Made by a program: the position numbers and the translations under genes
Notes under the pieces: model-generated
Seen by the model: the letters and a program-made list of their open reading frames with translations, nothing else
Told to the model about the DNA's origin: nothing
Database searches by the model: none
Source: Candidatus Peribacteraceae bacterium
GTDB taxonomy: Bacteria > Patescibacteriota > Gracilibacteria > Peribacterales > Peribacteraceae
DNA length: 23,694 nucleotides
Reading direction: 5' to 3'
Assembly (NCBI GenBank): GCA_013140485.1
Contig: JABFSS010000124.1
Coordinates: 1-23,694, forward strand
Shown here: positions 6,924 through 14,381 of the stretch, piece after piece
How the letters are laid out: every line of letters begins with the position of its first letter
Numbering within the stretch: the stretch's first letter is position 1

Positions 6924-9829
6924 TTTTTTTTCGCCAACATCTTCGCCAAGTATTCTCCGGTATAACTCTCCTTCACCTTCGCGACTTCCTCCGGCGTTCC
7001 CTGCGCGACGATCTTGCCGCCGCCGGAGCCGCCGTCGGGGCCGAGGTCGAGGATCCAGTCGACGGACTTGAGGACGTCGAGGTTGTGTTCGATGACGAGG
7101 ACAGTGTTGCCCTTCTCCACCAGGCGCTGCAGAACGTCGAGAAGTTTGTTGATGTCGTCGAAGTGGAGACCGGTCGTCGGTTCATCCAGGATATAGAATG
7201 TCTTGCCCGTTGCGCGCTTGGTCAGCTCGGTTGCGAGCTTGATGCGCTGCGCTTCTCCTCCCGAGAGCGTCGTCGCGCTCTGGCCCAAGCGGATGTAGCC
7301 GAGGCCGACGTCCTCGAGTGTCTGGAGTTTGCTTTTGATCGACGGGACGGCCGTGAAGAAGTCGAGCGCCTCGGCGATGGTCATGTTCAACGCCTGCGCG
7401 ATGGTTTTTCCCTTATAGGTGATCTCCAGCGTCTCGCGGTTGTAACGCTCGCCGTGGCAGGTTTCGCAGGTGACGAACACGTCGGGGAGGAAATGCATTT
7501 CGATCCTCTTTAACCCGTCGCCTTCGCATTCCTCGCAGCGGCCGCCCTTCACGTTGAAGCTGAAGCGTCCCGGCTTGTAGCCCCGGAGTTTGGCTTCGGG
7601 TGTCGCTGCAAACATATCTCGGATATCCGTGAATACTCCCGTGTACGTTGCAGGATTACTGCGGGGTGTTCGTCCGATGGGGGATTGATCAATCACGATG
7701 GCCTTGTCCAAGTGTTGCAATCCTTCAATGGATGTCACGTCCTGCGGCTTCGTGTGCGCTTTGTTGAGGACGCGTTGGAGCTCCGGTCCCAGAATGCCGT
7801 GGATCAAGCTCGACTTGCCCGAGCCCGAGACGCCCGAGACGCCGATGAAGGTGCCGAGCGGGAACTCCACGTCGACGTGCTGCAGGTTGTGATGGTGCGC
7901 GCCAGTGATCTTCACTTTCTTGCCGCTGCCCGTGCGGCGCTTGTTCGGTATATGAATGCTCTTCTTGCCGCTCAGGTACTGGCCCGTGACGGAGTTCGCT
8001 TGCTTGATCAATTTTTCCGGCGTGCCTTGGGCGACCACTTCGCCGCCGTACTTGCCCGCGCCCGGTCCGATCTCCAGCAGATAATCCGCGGCTTCGATGG
8101 TTTCCTGGTCATGTTCCACGACGATCACGGTGTTGCCCAGGTCCCGCAGCTGCGTCAGTGTGGTGATCAGTTTCGCGTTGTCGCGCTGGTGGAGGCCGAT
8201 GGACGGCTCATCCAGAACGTACAGGACGCCTTGCAGCGCGGAACCGATTTGGGTCGCGAGGCGAATGCGCTGGGCTTCTCCGCCCGAGAGCGTGGCCGCC
8301 GATCGCGAGAGCGTCAGATACTTGAGACCGACGTTCTCCAGGAAAGAGAGGCGTGCGATGACTTCGGTCAGGACTTTCTTCACGATGGTGAATTCATAAT
8401 CAGACAATGCCGTTTGTAGGGGCAAGGCATGCCTTGCCCCTCCATCGCGCTTGGGCGCCGGCATCAACGACACAAAGAATTCCCGTGCTTCATCAACCGA
8501 CATGTCCGTTCCTTCCACAATATTCTTCTCGCCGACCGTCACCGCGAGGATTTCCTTCTTCAAACGCTTGCCACCACAGGACCCGCAGGGGAGCTCTAGC
8601 ATGTATTCTTCAATCTGCTGGCGGATGTAGCTGCTGTCGGTTTCGCTGTGCCGGCGGCGGAGATTCGGAATGACGCCTTCGTAGGTCGTCTGGTACGTGC
8701 CGCCGAATTTCATCGTGTTGATGCTCACCATGAGCGGTTTCGGATAGCCGTTGAGAATGATCGCCCGCTCTTCGTCCGAGAGCTTCTCCCACGGCGTCGA
8801 CATGCTGAAGCCGGCGACGTCCGAGAGCGCTTCGAGCATCTGCGTCATAAAGCCGGTGCGGCTGGCGGACGTGGCCCACGGATGGATGGCGCCCTCGGCG
8901 AGCGAGAGGCGGTGGTTGGGGATCACCGCGGATTCGTCGACTTGCAGAATCGATCCGAGACCGTGGCAGGTTTCGCATGCGCCGTGCGGCGAGTTGAACG
9001 AAAAGCTGCGCGGCTCGATGTCGGGAATCGGCTGCTCGGGGTGGTCGGGGCAGACGAACGATTCGGAGAAGCGCGTGTCGGCGTTGGAGTCGGCATCGAG
9101 GACGATCAGCGACCCCTCTCCTTTCTTCAGCGAGAGTTCGACGGAGTCCGCAAGGCGCGAACGGTTCGGATTCGGCTTTCCGTCGTCGTTATTCAAATCC
9201 CGCACGATCAAGCGGTCCACGACGATCTCAATCGTGTGCGTCTTCTTGGGGTCGAGCTTCGTCTCCTCGTCCGTCGTCACGATGGCGCCGTCGATGCGCA
9301 TGCGCACGAATCCCTCGCGGCGGATCGTGTCGATCACTTTCACATGTTCGCCCTTGCGGCCCTGGACGATGGGCGCGAGCAGGAAAATCTTCTTTCCCTC
9401 CGGCATCTTCGCGATGGTCTCGACGATCTGGCTGGCGGATTGCTTGCCCAGCTTCTTGCCGCAGATGGCGCAGTGGACTTTGCCGACCTTCGCCCACAGG
9501 AGGCGCATGTAGTCGTAAATTTCCGTGACGGTGCCGACGGTCGAGCGGGGATTGCGAGGCGCCGTTTTCTGGTCGATCGAAATCGCGGGACTCAAACCCT
9601 CAATACTCTCCACCTCGGGCTTCTCCATCTGCGCGATGAACTGCCGCGCGTAGGCGCTCAAGCTTTCCACATAGCGCCGCTGTCCTTCGGCGAAGATCGT
9701 GTCGAACGCCAGGGAGGACTTTCCCGAGCCCGAGAGGCCGGTGATGACGGTCAGTTTATTCCGGGGGATCTGCACATCGATATTCTTCAGATTGTGCATC
9801 TTCGCGCCTCTGACGACGATATAGTCCAT
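6911..9829 (-). CDS. uvrA: Excinuclease ABC subunit A
   Basis: 972 residues from the ATG at 9829 (MDYIVVRGAKMHNLKN); the open frame reaches 9874, but the family starts here. UvrA is the damage-recognising ATPase of nucleotide excision repair and loads UvrB on DNA. The first Walker A is GLSGSGKSSLAFD (31-43). The first zinc site is varied (CPDH, then CETC). The first ABC signature and Walker B are TLSGGEAQRIRLA and VLYVLDEPSIGLHQRD. The second half has GVSGSGKSSLIHG, the C-terminal zinc finger (CEEC...CETC), TLSGGEAQRIKLA and YILDEPTTGLHFDD. All parts needed for function are present. Odd: a 24-bp DNA palindrome lies in frame at about residues 463-471, adding a GGARHALPL segment in the linker after the FFVSL helix. 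No uvrB or uvrC is in the window. Confidence 0.97.
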   Translation of the reverse strand: MDYIVVRGAKMHNLKNIDVQIPRNKLTVITGLSGSGKSSLAFDTIFAEGQRRYVESLSAYARQFIAQMEKPEVESIEGLSPAISIDQKTAPRNPRSTVGTVTEIYDYMRLLWAKVGKVHCAICGKKLGKQSASQIVETIAKMPEGKKIFLLAPIVQGRKGEHVKVIDTIRREGFVRMRIDGAIVTTDEETKLDPKKTHTIEIVVDRLIVRDLNNDDGKPNPNRSRLADSVELSLKKGEGSLIVLDADSNADTRFSESFVCPDHPEQPIPDIEPRSFSFNSPHGACETCHGLGSILQVDESAVIPNHRLSLAEGAIHPWATSASRTGFMTQMLEALSDVAGFSMSTPWEKLSDEERAIILNGYPKPLMVSINTMKFGGTYQTTYEGVIPNLRRRHSETDSSYIRQQIEEYMLELPCGSCGGKRLKKEILAVTVGEKNIVEGTDMSVDEAREFFVSLMPAPKRDGGARHALPLQTALSDYEFTIVKKVLTEVIARLSFLENVGLKYLTLSRSAATLSGGEAQRIRLATQIGSALQGVLYVLDEPSIGLHQRDNAKLITTLTQLRDLGNTVIVVEHDQETIEAADYLLEIGPGAGKYGGEVVAQGTPEKLIKQANSVTGQYLSGKKSIHIPNKRRTGSGKKVKITGAHHHNLQHVDVEFPLGTFIGVSGVSGSGKSSLIHGILGPELQRVLNKAHTKPQDVTSIEGLQHLDKAIVIDQSPIGRTPRSNPATYTGVFTDIRDMFAATPEAKLRGYKPGRFSFNVKGGRCEECEGDGLKRIEMHFLPDVFVTCETCHGERYNRETLEITYKGKTIAQALNMTIAEALDFFTAVPSIKSKLQTLEDVGLGYIRLGQSATTLSGGEAQRIKLATELTKRATGKTFYILDEPTTGLHFDDINKLLDVLQRLVEKGNTVLVIEHNLDVLKSVDWILDLGPDGGSGGGKIVAQGTPEEVAKVKESYTGEYLAKMLAKKKPQK
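8418..8441. repeat. 24-bp perfect palindrome inside uvrA
   Basis: The arm AGGGGCAAGGCA is followed directly by its exact reverse complement, centred between 8429 and 8430. It is in frame with uvrA and encodes part of RDGGARHALPLQTAL, which has no counterpart at that position in the UvrA sequences I remember. Its perfect symmetry and the extra residues suggest a small mobile palindromic repeat rather than native coding sequence. Confidence 0.85.
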
Positions 9830-9880
9830 AGTGGGAGAATCTTGGAACAACAAAAAACCGCCCGGCGCTCTCATGGCCGC

Positions 9881-9890
9881 GGAGGCCTCC
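9881..9890. repeat. 10-bp palindrome upstream of uvrA
   Basis: GGAGGCCTCC is a perfect palindrome in the 172-base gap between uvrA (start 9829) and the small gene at 10002. No -10/-35 pair for uvrA was convincing here. It could be an operator or chance in GC-rich DNA. The rest of the gap holds the promoter at 9965-9993 and nothing else I can name. Confidence 0.3.
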
Positions 9891-9964
9891 TAGCTTAGCA
9901 GAAATAGTATTCCCTGTCTAGGGAGGAAGGGGAGAAATGTCATGCAATTCGTTTAGGAAGGATC

Positions 9965-9993
9965 TTGTTTGGGGACTTCGGCAGTCCTATGAT
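9965..9993 (+). promoter_or_regulatory. Promoter of the small coiled-coil gene and riboflavin cluster
   Basis: TTGTTT at 9965-9970, a 17-nt spacer and TATGAT at 9988-9993, with the ATG only 8 nt downstream at 10002. This would give an essentially leaderless mRNA. It is one of the clearest promoters in the window and probably drives the 84-residue gene, ribE and ribH. Confidence 0.65.
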
Positions 9994-10001
9994 CGTTCCC
10001 C

Positions 10002-10256
10002 ATGGTAAAAAAACGTTCCAGCGGCAAGAAGAAGGCGATCACTTTGCGTGATGTGATTTCTCACATCCAGGGTGTCAAAAGCGAATTATCCACGGACATG
10101 CAACATATGGAGCAACGTTTAACAAAAAGAATCGATGATGTTGAATCAAACCTGATGGAACGTATTGATGGGCTTGGTCAAGACATCATGGCCACAGCGA
10201 AAGACTCGCTCAAAATTCGCCGGCATGTCGGCATGGCGATTCCGGAAGACGACTGA
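10002..10256 (+). CDS. Small coiled-coil protein of unknown function
   Basis: 84 residues. A basic start (MVKKRSSGKKK) precedes a helix with heptad spacing (VISHIQGVKSELSTDMQHMEQ, RIDDVESNLMERIDGLGQDI) and a conserved-looking end (IRRHVGMAIPEDD). Short helical proteins of this shape are common in these genomes and are usually unnamed. It sits 3 bases before ribE and has a strong promoter, so it is probably the first gene of the riboflavin transcript. Whether it has any part in flavin metabolism is not visible from the sequence. Confidence 0.75.
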   Translation: MVKKRSSGKKKAITLRDVISHIQGVKSELSTDMQHMEQRLTKRIDDVESNLMERIDGLGQDIMATAKDSLKIRRHVGMAIPEDD

Positions 10257-10259
10257 GCG

Positions 10260-10850
10260 ATGTTCACCGGCATCATCGAAGCAACGGCAACAGTTCTCAA
10301 TACCTCATCCACGGGACTCACGATTGAGCGTCCTGCATTATTCGATGATATCAAGATCGGTTCCAGCATCAGCGTCTCCGGAGTCTGTCTTTCCGTCGTC
10401 GAACTCCGTTCATCATCAATGCGTTTCGATGTGGTCGAGGAGACATGGAAGAAGACGAAGCTGGCAGAACTCAAGAAAGGGGACCGAGTGAATCTGGAGC
10501 GATCGATGAAAGCTTCCGACCGAATTGAGGGACATATCGTTCAGGGTCATGTGGAAGGCGTCGGCACAGTGAACAGTGTAAAGAGAAAAGAGAAAAGTAC
10601 GGAAATAATTTTTCACTTTTCACTTTTATCTTTTCACTCAATTGTGCCGAAAGGTTCCATTGCCATCGACGGCGTGTCATTGACCGTCGCGGACGTCCAC
10701 GATCAGTCGGTCACGATTGCGTTGATTCCCCACACAGTTGAGAACACGACACTGGGATCGCTTAAGAAAGGAGATCATGTGAATATCGAAACTGACGTGA
10801 TGGTCAGAGCGGCACGGTCAGGTTATTCTGATTCCTCCCATGCGCACTGA
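10260..10850 (+). CDS. ribE: Riboflavin synthase alpha chain
   Basis: 196 residues. It begins with the hallmark MFTGIIE and has two lumazine-binding barrels: the first with SISVSGVCLSVVE, the second with GHIVQGHVEGVG and PKGSIAIDGVSLTV, ending with IPHTVENTTLGSLKKGDHVNIETD. It converts two 6,7-dimethyl-8-ribityllumazine molecules into riboflavin. The start lies 3 bases after the previous stop, and the end overlaps ribH by 11 bases, so the genes form an operon. Odd: codons 106-126 are made of a very A- and T-rich inverted repeat. The resulting residues (KRKEKSTEIIFHFSLLSF) still fit the usual spacing between the GHVxG and KGS motifs as I remember it, so the enzyme may well be active. Confidence 0.95.
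   Translation: MFTGIIEATATVLNTSSTGLTIERPALFDDIKIGSSISVSGVCLSVVELRSSSMRFDVVEETWKKTKLAELKKGDRVNLERSMKASDRIEGHIVQGHVEGVGTVNSVKRKEKSTEIIFHFSLLSFHSIVPKGSIAIDGVSLTVADVHDQSVTIALIPHTVENTTLGSLKKGDHVNIETDVMVRAARSGYSDSSHAH
10576..10637. repeat. AT-rich inverted repeat inside ribE
   Basis: A 23-nt left arm (10576-10598, words GAAAAG) and a 23-nt right arm (10615-10637, words CTTTTCA) are reverse complements at 20 of 23 positions, with a 16-nt loop. The loop contains CGGAAATAA. The base composition is strikingly AT-rich against the GC-rich gene around it. The reading frame stays open. Confidence 0.75.
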
Positions 10851-11316
10851 TCAGACTCTTCCTCCGGCACTCAAGACCGATCCGTCCTGGCGGATCGGCA
10901 TCGTGTACTCCTCCTTCTATAAGGAGGAAATCGGGGCGATGGTGGCGGGAGCGAAACAGGTCCTGCTCAAAGCCGGGATAACGCCGACGAATATCACTGA
11001 GCATTCGGTGTCGGGCTCATTTGAAATCCCGTTGATCGGCACGGCGTTGGTTTTTGAGAAAAAAGTCGACGCGCTCATCGGCATCGGGATCATCGTCGAG
11101 GGCGAAACGCATCATGCGGAACTTCTCGCACGGGAAAGTGCCCGAGGGATCATGGATGTCCAGGTCCGGTACGGCGTCCCGTTTGCCTTCGAAGTCCTCT
11201 ATGTGAAGAAATTACGGGACGCGCAGGTCCGCTCGAGTGGAACAAACAATAAAGGAGCGGAAGCGGCGCGCGCCGTCCTACATTCGCTTGCGCAGATTCG
11301 GAAGCTGCGTTCTTAA
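10840..11316 (+). CDS. ribH: 6,7-dimethyl-8-ribityllumazine synthase
   Basis: 158 residues. Family blocks are in order: WRIGIVYSSFYKEEI near the N-terminus, SVSGSFEIPLIG (usual V-x-G-A/S-FEIP), ALIGIGIIVEGETHHAELLA with the conserved H region, YGVPFAFEVLYV and NNKGAEAARAVL. The enzyme condenses the ribitylamino-uracil intermediate with 3,4-dihydroxy-2-butanone 4-phosphate, forms cages or pentamers, and hands its product to riboflavin synthase. It overlaps ribE by 11 bases. A TATTCT 10 nt before its ATG might be an internal promoter but may be chance. Confidence 0.95.
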   Translation: MRTDQTLPPALKTDPSWRIGIVYSSFYKEEIGAMVAGAKQVLLKAGITPTNITEHSVSGSFEIPLIGTALVFEKKVDALIGIGIIVEGETHHAELLARESARGIMDVQVRYGVPFAFEVLYVKKLRDAQVRSSGTNNKGAEAARAVLHSLAQIRKLRS

Positions 11317-11320
11317 ACCA

Positions 11321-11349
11321 TTGAACACGTTTATTGTTCAAGATAGGAT
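11321..11349 (+). promoter_or_regulatory. Promoter of the SLH gene with overlapping dyad
   Basis: TTGAAC (11321-11326), a 17-nt spacer and TAGGAT (11344-11349), 10 nt before the ATG at 11360. The -35 is also the left arm of a dyad, TTGAACA at 11321-11327 with TGTTCAA at 11335-11341, filling the space up to the -10. The dyad is well placed for an operator. The signal lies right after the ribH stop (11314-11316). Confidence 0.6.
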
Positions 11350-11359
11350 TCTCTCCGCA

Positions 11360-12784
11360 ATGCGACTTCGGATCTCCGTTATTGCGGCACTGTTGTTCCT
11401 GATTGCCCCCTCGGCGGGGGCGGTCAAATTTCCCGATGTGCCCGCGACGTACGCGCATTCGCGTGCGGTCGAACGCTTGAGCGACATGAGCGTGATCGGC
11501 GGCAATCCCGATGGCACGTTCCGTCCGCATGATCCCGTCAACCGCGCCGCGATCCTCAAGATGCTCTACCAGGCGGCGAAAAAAAGTCCCGAGCGCGTCG
11601 GCGGATGTTTTTCCGACGTGGAGCAGGGCAGTTGGTACGAACTCTATGTCTGTGACGCGGCCGTGAACGGCTACGTGCAGGGATATACCGGCGCCGACGG
11701 CAAGAAATCATTCAAACCCGCGCAGCCGGTGACGCGTGCCGAAGCGATCAAGATGACGCTCGTTATCATGGGGATTCCCGAAGCGAACCTCAATATGGAT
11801 GTGGGAATGATGTACGGCGACGTCGCATCGACGGACTGGCACGCGCGCTTCGTGCACACGGCTCTCGCGAACAAGATCCTCCCGATTTCCGGCCAAGAGG
11901 GTCCGAATTTGAAACCCGGACAAATCCTCGAACGCGGAGAAGCGGCGGCATACATCTGGAACGCCGTCGAAGCCACCCGGACTCTCCCGGCCAGTTCGTC
12001 TTCCGCAAGCGGCGAACCCACGAAATCCGAAGAAGCCGCGTCATCGGCGGCATCCGAGATCGAAAAGCGCGCCGCGGCGGCTCTGCGCACCATCGCGCAG
12101 GAAGATGCCGCGCTCAAGCGGATCGAAGCCAGCACCAAGAACGTGGCGATGCCCTTCTCGGACAAGGGAACGTTCGACGGCAAGACGCCGTACTCGTACG
12201 TGTTCCGCGTCTCCGACATCACGACGGTTGAAATTCTCGGCACGATCAATGACTGGACGATGGGCGGCATGAACTGTCGTCTCTATCTCCTCGGTAGGAG
12301 CGGGTTCAGCCAGGAATATTATCTGGGATTTGAAGATGGCAAGAACTGCACGATTCGCGCCGCCCTTTCGCCGGGGAACTGGCGGCTGGAACTCACGCCT
12401 AAAATGCTCGCGCCGCCCTTCATCGTCACCGCCAAGATCATCAAAGGCGACGGCAACGACGGATTCGCGCAAGCAGCCGTACTGCCGCTCGGACAAGTGC
12501 GGACCGAAGAACTCGGGGAGAACGATCTGGAAGACTGGTTCACGTTTACCGTTCCGCGCGATGCGAAGACCGCCGAGATCGGCGGCCGCGAAATGACGCT
12601 CAGTGTCGCGAGCACGCTGCGGCCCGGTTGCATCATCTATCCGCTCGCCGACGTTGACGTGTACGGCTTCAGGAGTCCCGATTGCGAGCATAAGTACGTC
12701 TACCCGCCGGGAACGTACATGGTGGCGATCCGACATGCGCAGCCGTTCACGATTCGGCAGAGTTATACGTTGCAGATCAAATAG
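11360..12784 (+). CDS. Exported SLH-domain surface protein
   Basis: 474 residues from the ATG at 11360; the frame is open further upstream but a signal peptide begins here (MRLRISVIAALLFLIAPSAGA, probable cleavage after A21). Three S-layer-homology repeats follow: VKFPDVPATYAHSRAVERL (about 22-75), CFSDVEQGSWYELYVCDAAV (about 80-140) and YGDVASTDWHARFVHTALAN (about 150-205). A Ser/Ala/Glu-rich link (about 210-260) leads to a beta-rich C-terminal half with PPC-like features (DGFAQAAVLPLGQVRTEELGENDLEDWFTFTVP, YPPGTYMVAIRH). SLH repeats anchor proteins to the cell wall or S-layer. The gene splits the riboflavin cluster, with its own promoter before it. Confidence 0.85.
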   Translation: MRLRISVIAALLFLIAPSAGAVKFPDVPATYAHSRAVERLSDMSVIGGNPDGTFRPHDPVNRAAILKMLYQAAKKSPERVGGCFSDVEQGSWYELYVCDAAVNGYVQGYTGADGKKSFKPAQPVTRAEAIKMTLVIMGIPEANLNMDVGMMYGDVASTDWHARFVHTALANKILPISGQEGPNLKPGQILERGEAAAYIWNAVEATRTLPASSSSASGEPTKSEEAASSAASEIEKRAAAALRTIAQEDAALKRIEASTKNVAMPFSDKGTFDGKTPYSYVFRVSDITTVEILGTINDWTMGGMNCRLYLLGRSGFSQEYYLGFEDGKNCTIRAALSPGNWRLELTPKMLAPPFIVTAKIIKGDGNDGFAQAAVLPLGQVRTEELGENDLEDWFTFTVPRDAKTAEIGGREMTLSVASTLRPGCIIYPLADVDVYGFRSPDCEHKYVYPPGTYMVAIRHAQPFTIRQSYTLQIK

Positions 12785-12887
12785 TTATTAGGGATTCGTT
12801 ATTAGTGATTAGTGGATTCGGAATGAGTTTTCACCGTATTCCAAACCCTAATAACTACTGCACTAATCACTAATACACTAATAACTA
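12782..12887. repeat. Long inverted word-repeat element before ribBA
   Basis: ATTAGTGATTAGTG at 12801-12814 is the exact complement of 12861-12874 (14 bp), and TAGTTATTAG at 12782-12791 is the exact complement of 12878-12887 (10 bp), giving a nested stem. A further TAGTTATTAGGG copy pairs with 12846-12857. The centre holds CGGAAT...ATTCC, itself a short inverted pair. The element starts at the SLH stop codon and ends 8 bases before the ribBA -10. It could end the SLH transcript as well as be a mobile repeat. Confidence 0.8.
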
Positions 12888-12895
12888 AAATAGGA

Positions 12896-12901
12896 TATAC
12901 T
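12896..12901 (+). promoter_or_regulatory. -10 box (TATACT) of ribBA
   Basis: TATACT lies 9 nt before the ribBA ATG at 12911, directly after the inverted-repeat element. No Shine-Dalgarno sequence or good -35 is present. A nearly leaderless transcript is expected. No FMN riboswitch is visible upstream of this gene or of ribE. Confidence 0.55.
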
Positions 12902-12910
12902 CACATTTCT

Positions 12911-14119
12911 ATGGTAAATCTCTCCACCATCCCCGACGCCCTCGACGCTCTCCGCGCCGGTCGTTTCGTTATCGTCATCGACGACGAAGACCGTGAGAAC
13001 GAAGGCGATCTGGTCCTTGCCGCCGAGCATGTGACGGCGGAGAAGATGGCGTTCATCATCCGGCATACGGGAGGCGTGGTGTGCCTCCCTGTCAGCAATG
13101 AGATCGCGGACCGGCTACATCTGCCTCCGATGGTCGAGCACAACACGTCGCGGCTCTCTACGCCGTTCACGGTCAGCATCGACGCCGCCGAGGGCATCAC
13201 GACGGGAATTTCGGCGTCCGACCGGGCGAAGACGGTCCTGGCAGCAGTCAATTCCGTCGCGCGTCCCGACGATCTTCGCCATCCCGGCCACGTGTTTCCG
13301 CTGCGCGCGAAGGACGGCGGCGTGCTCGTGCGGGCGGGGCACACCGAAGCGACGGCGGATCTCTGCATGCTCGCGGGGCTCCGCCCGGCGGGAATCCTGA
13401 GCGAGCTCATGCACGACGACGGCACGATGATGCGCCTGCCCGCTCTCCAGGACTTCGCGCGCGAGCACGATATTCCGCTCATCGCCATCGCGGATCTCAT
13501 CGCGTGGCGGTGCCGGCACGAAACGCTCGTGCGGCGTGAGGCGGAGTCGGAGCTGCAAACCGGAACGGGAGTCTGGAGGGCGATCGTCTTTCGCGACGCG
13601 GTCCACGGCGGCGAGCATATCGCGCTGGTGAAGGGCGAGATCTCCGCACTGACTCCCACGCTCGTCCGCGTCCACTCCGAATGCCTCACCGGCGACGCAT
13701 TCGGTTCGCTCCAGTGCGATTGTGGGGAACAGTTGAAGATCGCGATGAAGACGATCGCTGAAGAGAAGAGCGGGGTTCTCCTCTATCTCCGGCAAGAAGG
13801 AAGGGGAATCGGTCTTGCGAAGAAGATCGAAGCCTACGCGCTCCAGCAGCAGGGGCTCGATACCGTCGAAGCGAACGAAAAACTCGGGCTCCCCGCCGAC
13901 CTGCGCACGTACGGCATTGGCGCGCAAATTCTCAAAGAACTCGGCATCGGCAAGCTGCGGCTGCTCACGAACAATCCGAAAAAAATCGTCGGACTTGAGG
14001 GGTACGGACTCCACGTCGTCGATCAACTGCCGATCCACGCGACGCCGACGTCGGAGCACCAGAAAAAATATTTGCGCACAAAAAAAGAAAAAATGGGACA
14101 CCTCATGGGAGAAATATAA
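12911..14119 (+). CDS. ribBA: Bifunctional DHBP synthase / GTP cyclohydrolase II
   Basis: 402 residues. The RibB half (1 to about 205) makes 3,4-dihydroxy-2-butanone 4-phosphate from ribulose 5-phosphate and shows DDEDRENEGDL (24-34), the TGG block and RAGHTEATADL (141-151). The RibA half (about 206-402) opens GTP; its zinc ligands are C258, C269 and C271 (SECLTGDAFGSLQCDC), with YLRQEGRGIGL (292-302), DTVEANEKLGLPADLRTYGIGAQIL and LLTNNPKK. Both halves look complete. Together with ribE and ribH this covers riboflavin synthesis except for the RibD deaminase/reductase and the phosphatase. A GGAGAAA/TTTCTCC hairpin (14108-14130) spans the stop codon and may act in termination. Confidence 0.97.
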   Translation: MVNLSTIPDALDALRAGRFVIVIDDEDRENEGDLVLAAEHVTAEKMAFIIRHTGGVVCLPVSNEIADRLHLPPMVEHNTSRLSTPFTVSIDAAEGITTGISASDRAKTVLAAVNSVARPDDLRHPGHVFPLRAKDGGVLVRAGHTEATADLCMLAGLRPAGILSELMHDDGTMMRLPALQDFAREHDIPLIAIADLIAWRCRHETLVRREAESELQTGTGVWRAIVFRDAVHGGEHIALVKGEISALTPTLVRVHSECLTGDAFGSLQCDCGEQLKIAMKTIAEEKSGVLLYLRQEGRGIGLAKKIEAYALQQQGLDTVEANEKLGLPADLRTYGIGAQILKELGIGKLRLLTNNPKKIVGLEGYGLHVVDQLPIHATPTSEHQKKYLRTKKEKMGHLMGEI

Positions 14120-14182
14120 TTTTTTTCTCCGCCGCGTTGAAATGAAAATATCACAATTTCAGTTTTACGCTTTGTAGAATTC

Positions 14183-14211
14183 TTTTCAAAAAGAAAAATT
14201 TCTCGTAGAGT
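14183..14211 (+). promoter_or_regulatory. Candidate promoter of the Lys-rich peptide gene
   Basis: TTTTCA (14183-14188), a 17-nt spacer and TAGAGT (14206-14211), with the ATG 32 nt downstream. A GGAAGAA/TTCTTCC inverted pair (14213-14233) lies just after the -10. The rest of the gap from 14120 is AT-rich and has no other feature I can name. Confidence 0.4.
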
Positions 14212-14243
14212 CGGAAGAAGTTTTATTTCTTCCCCACTCTTCT

Positions 14244-14312
14244 ATGGCTACGAAGAAAAAGAAGAAGGCGACGAAGAAGAAGAAAAAGGCGACAAAGAAG
14301 CGCCGAAGGTAA
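14244..14312 (+). CDS. 22-residue Lys/Arg-rich peptide
   Basis: The ORF reads MATKKKKK, ATKKKKK, ATKKRRR and then TAA: three exact-phase heptads of AT followed by five basic residues. It is too regular to be random and contains 16 basic residues in 22. A strong intrinsic terminator follows 18 bases after the stop, and a plausible promoter precedes it, so it looks like an independent gene. Sequences of this type resemble histone-H1-like tails or the tails of small ribosomal proteins and would bind nucleic acid. Alternatively it is a remnant of a longer Lys-repeat protein. No homologue can be named from sequence alone. Confidence 0.6.
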   Translation: MATKKKKKATKKKKKATKKRRR

Positions 14313-14330
14313 TCGTCTACCGAATGAAAG

Positions 14331-14367
14331 GCGTCGCGACTCCGAAAAGAGCTCGACGCTTTTTTTT
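14331..14367 (+). terminator. Intrinsic terminator after the Lys-rich peptide gene
   Basis: The stem GCGTCG (14331-14336) pairs with CGACGC (14354-14359), with an inner CTC/GAG extension, followed at once by eight T (14360-14367). An alternative outer pairing, CGCGACTC (14335-14342) with GAGTCGCG (14368-14375), overlaps it. This is the best terminator in the window. Confidence 0.75.
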
Positions 14368-14381
14368 GAGTCGCGGGAGGC

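Noticed and set aside
8648..9898. Long plus-strand frame (416 codons) opposite uvrA
   Set aside because: It is a shadow of the uvrA codons in GC-rich DNA; its composition (Arg, Asp, His, Ala rich) is typical of antisense frames and it has no motif.
12785..12910. FMN riboswitch before ribBA
   Set aside because: None of the conserved RFN-element blocks were seen; the space is filled by the inverted word-repeat element and a -10 box.
13115..14101. Long minus-strand frame opposite ribBA
   Set aside because: ribBA is complete with all motifs on the other strand; this frame has no start signal or family features.
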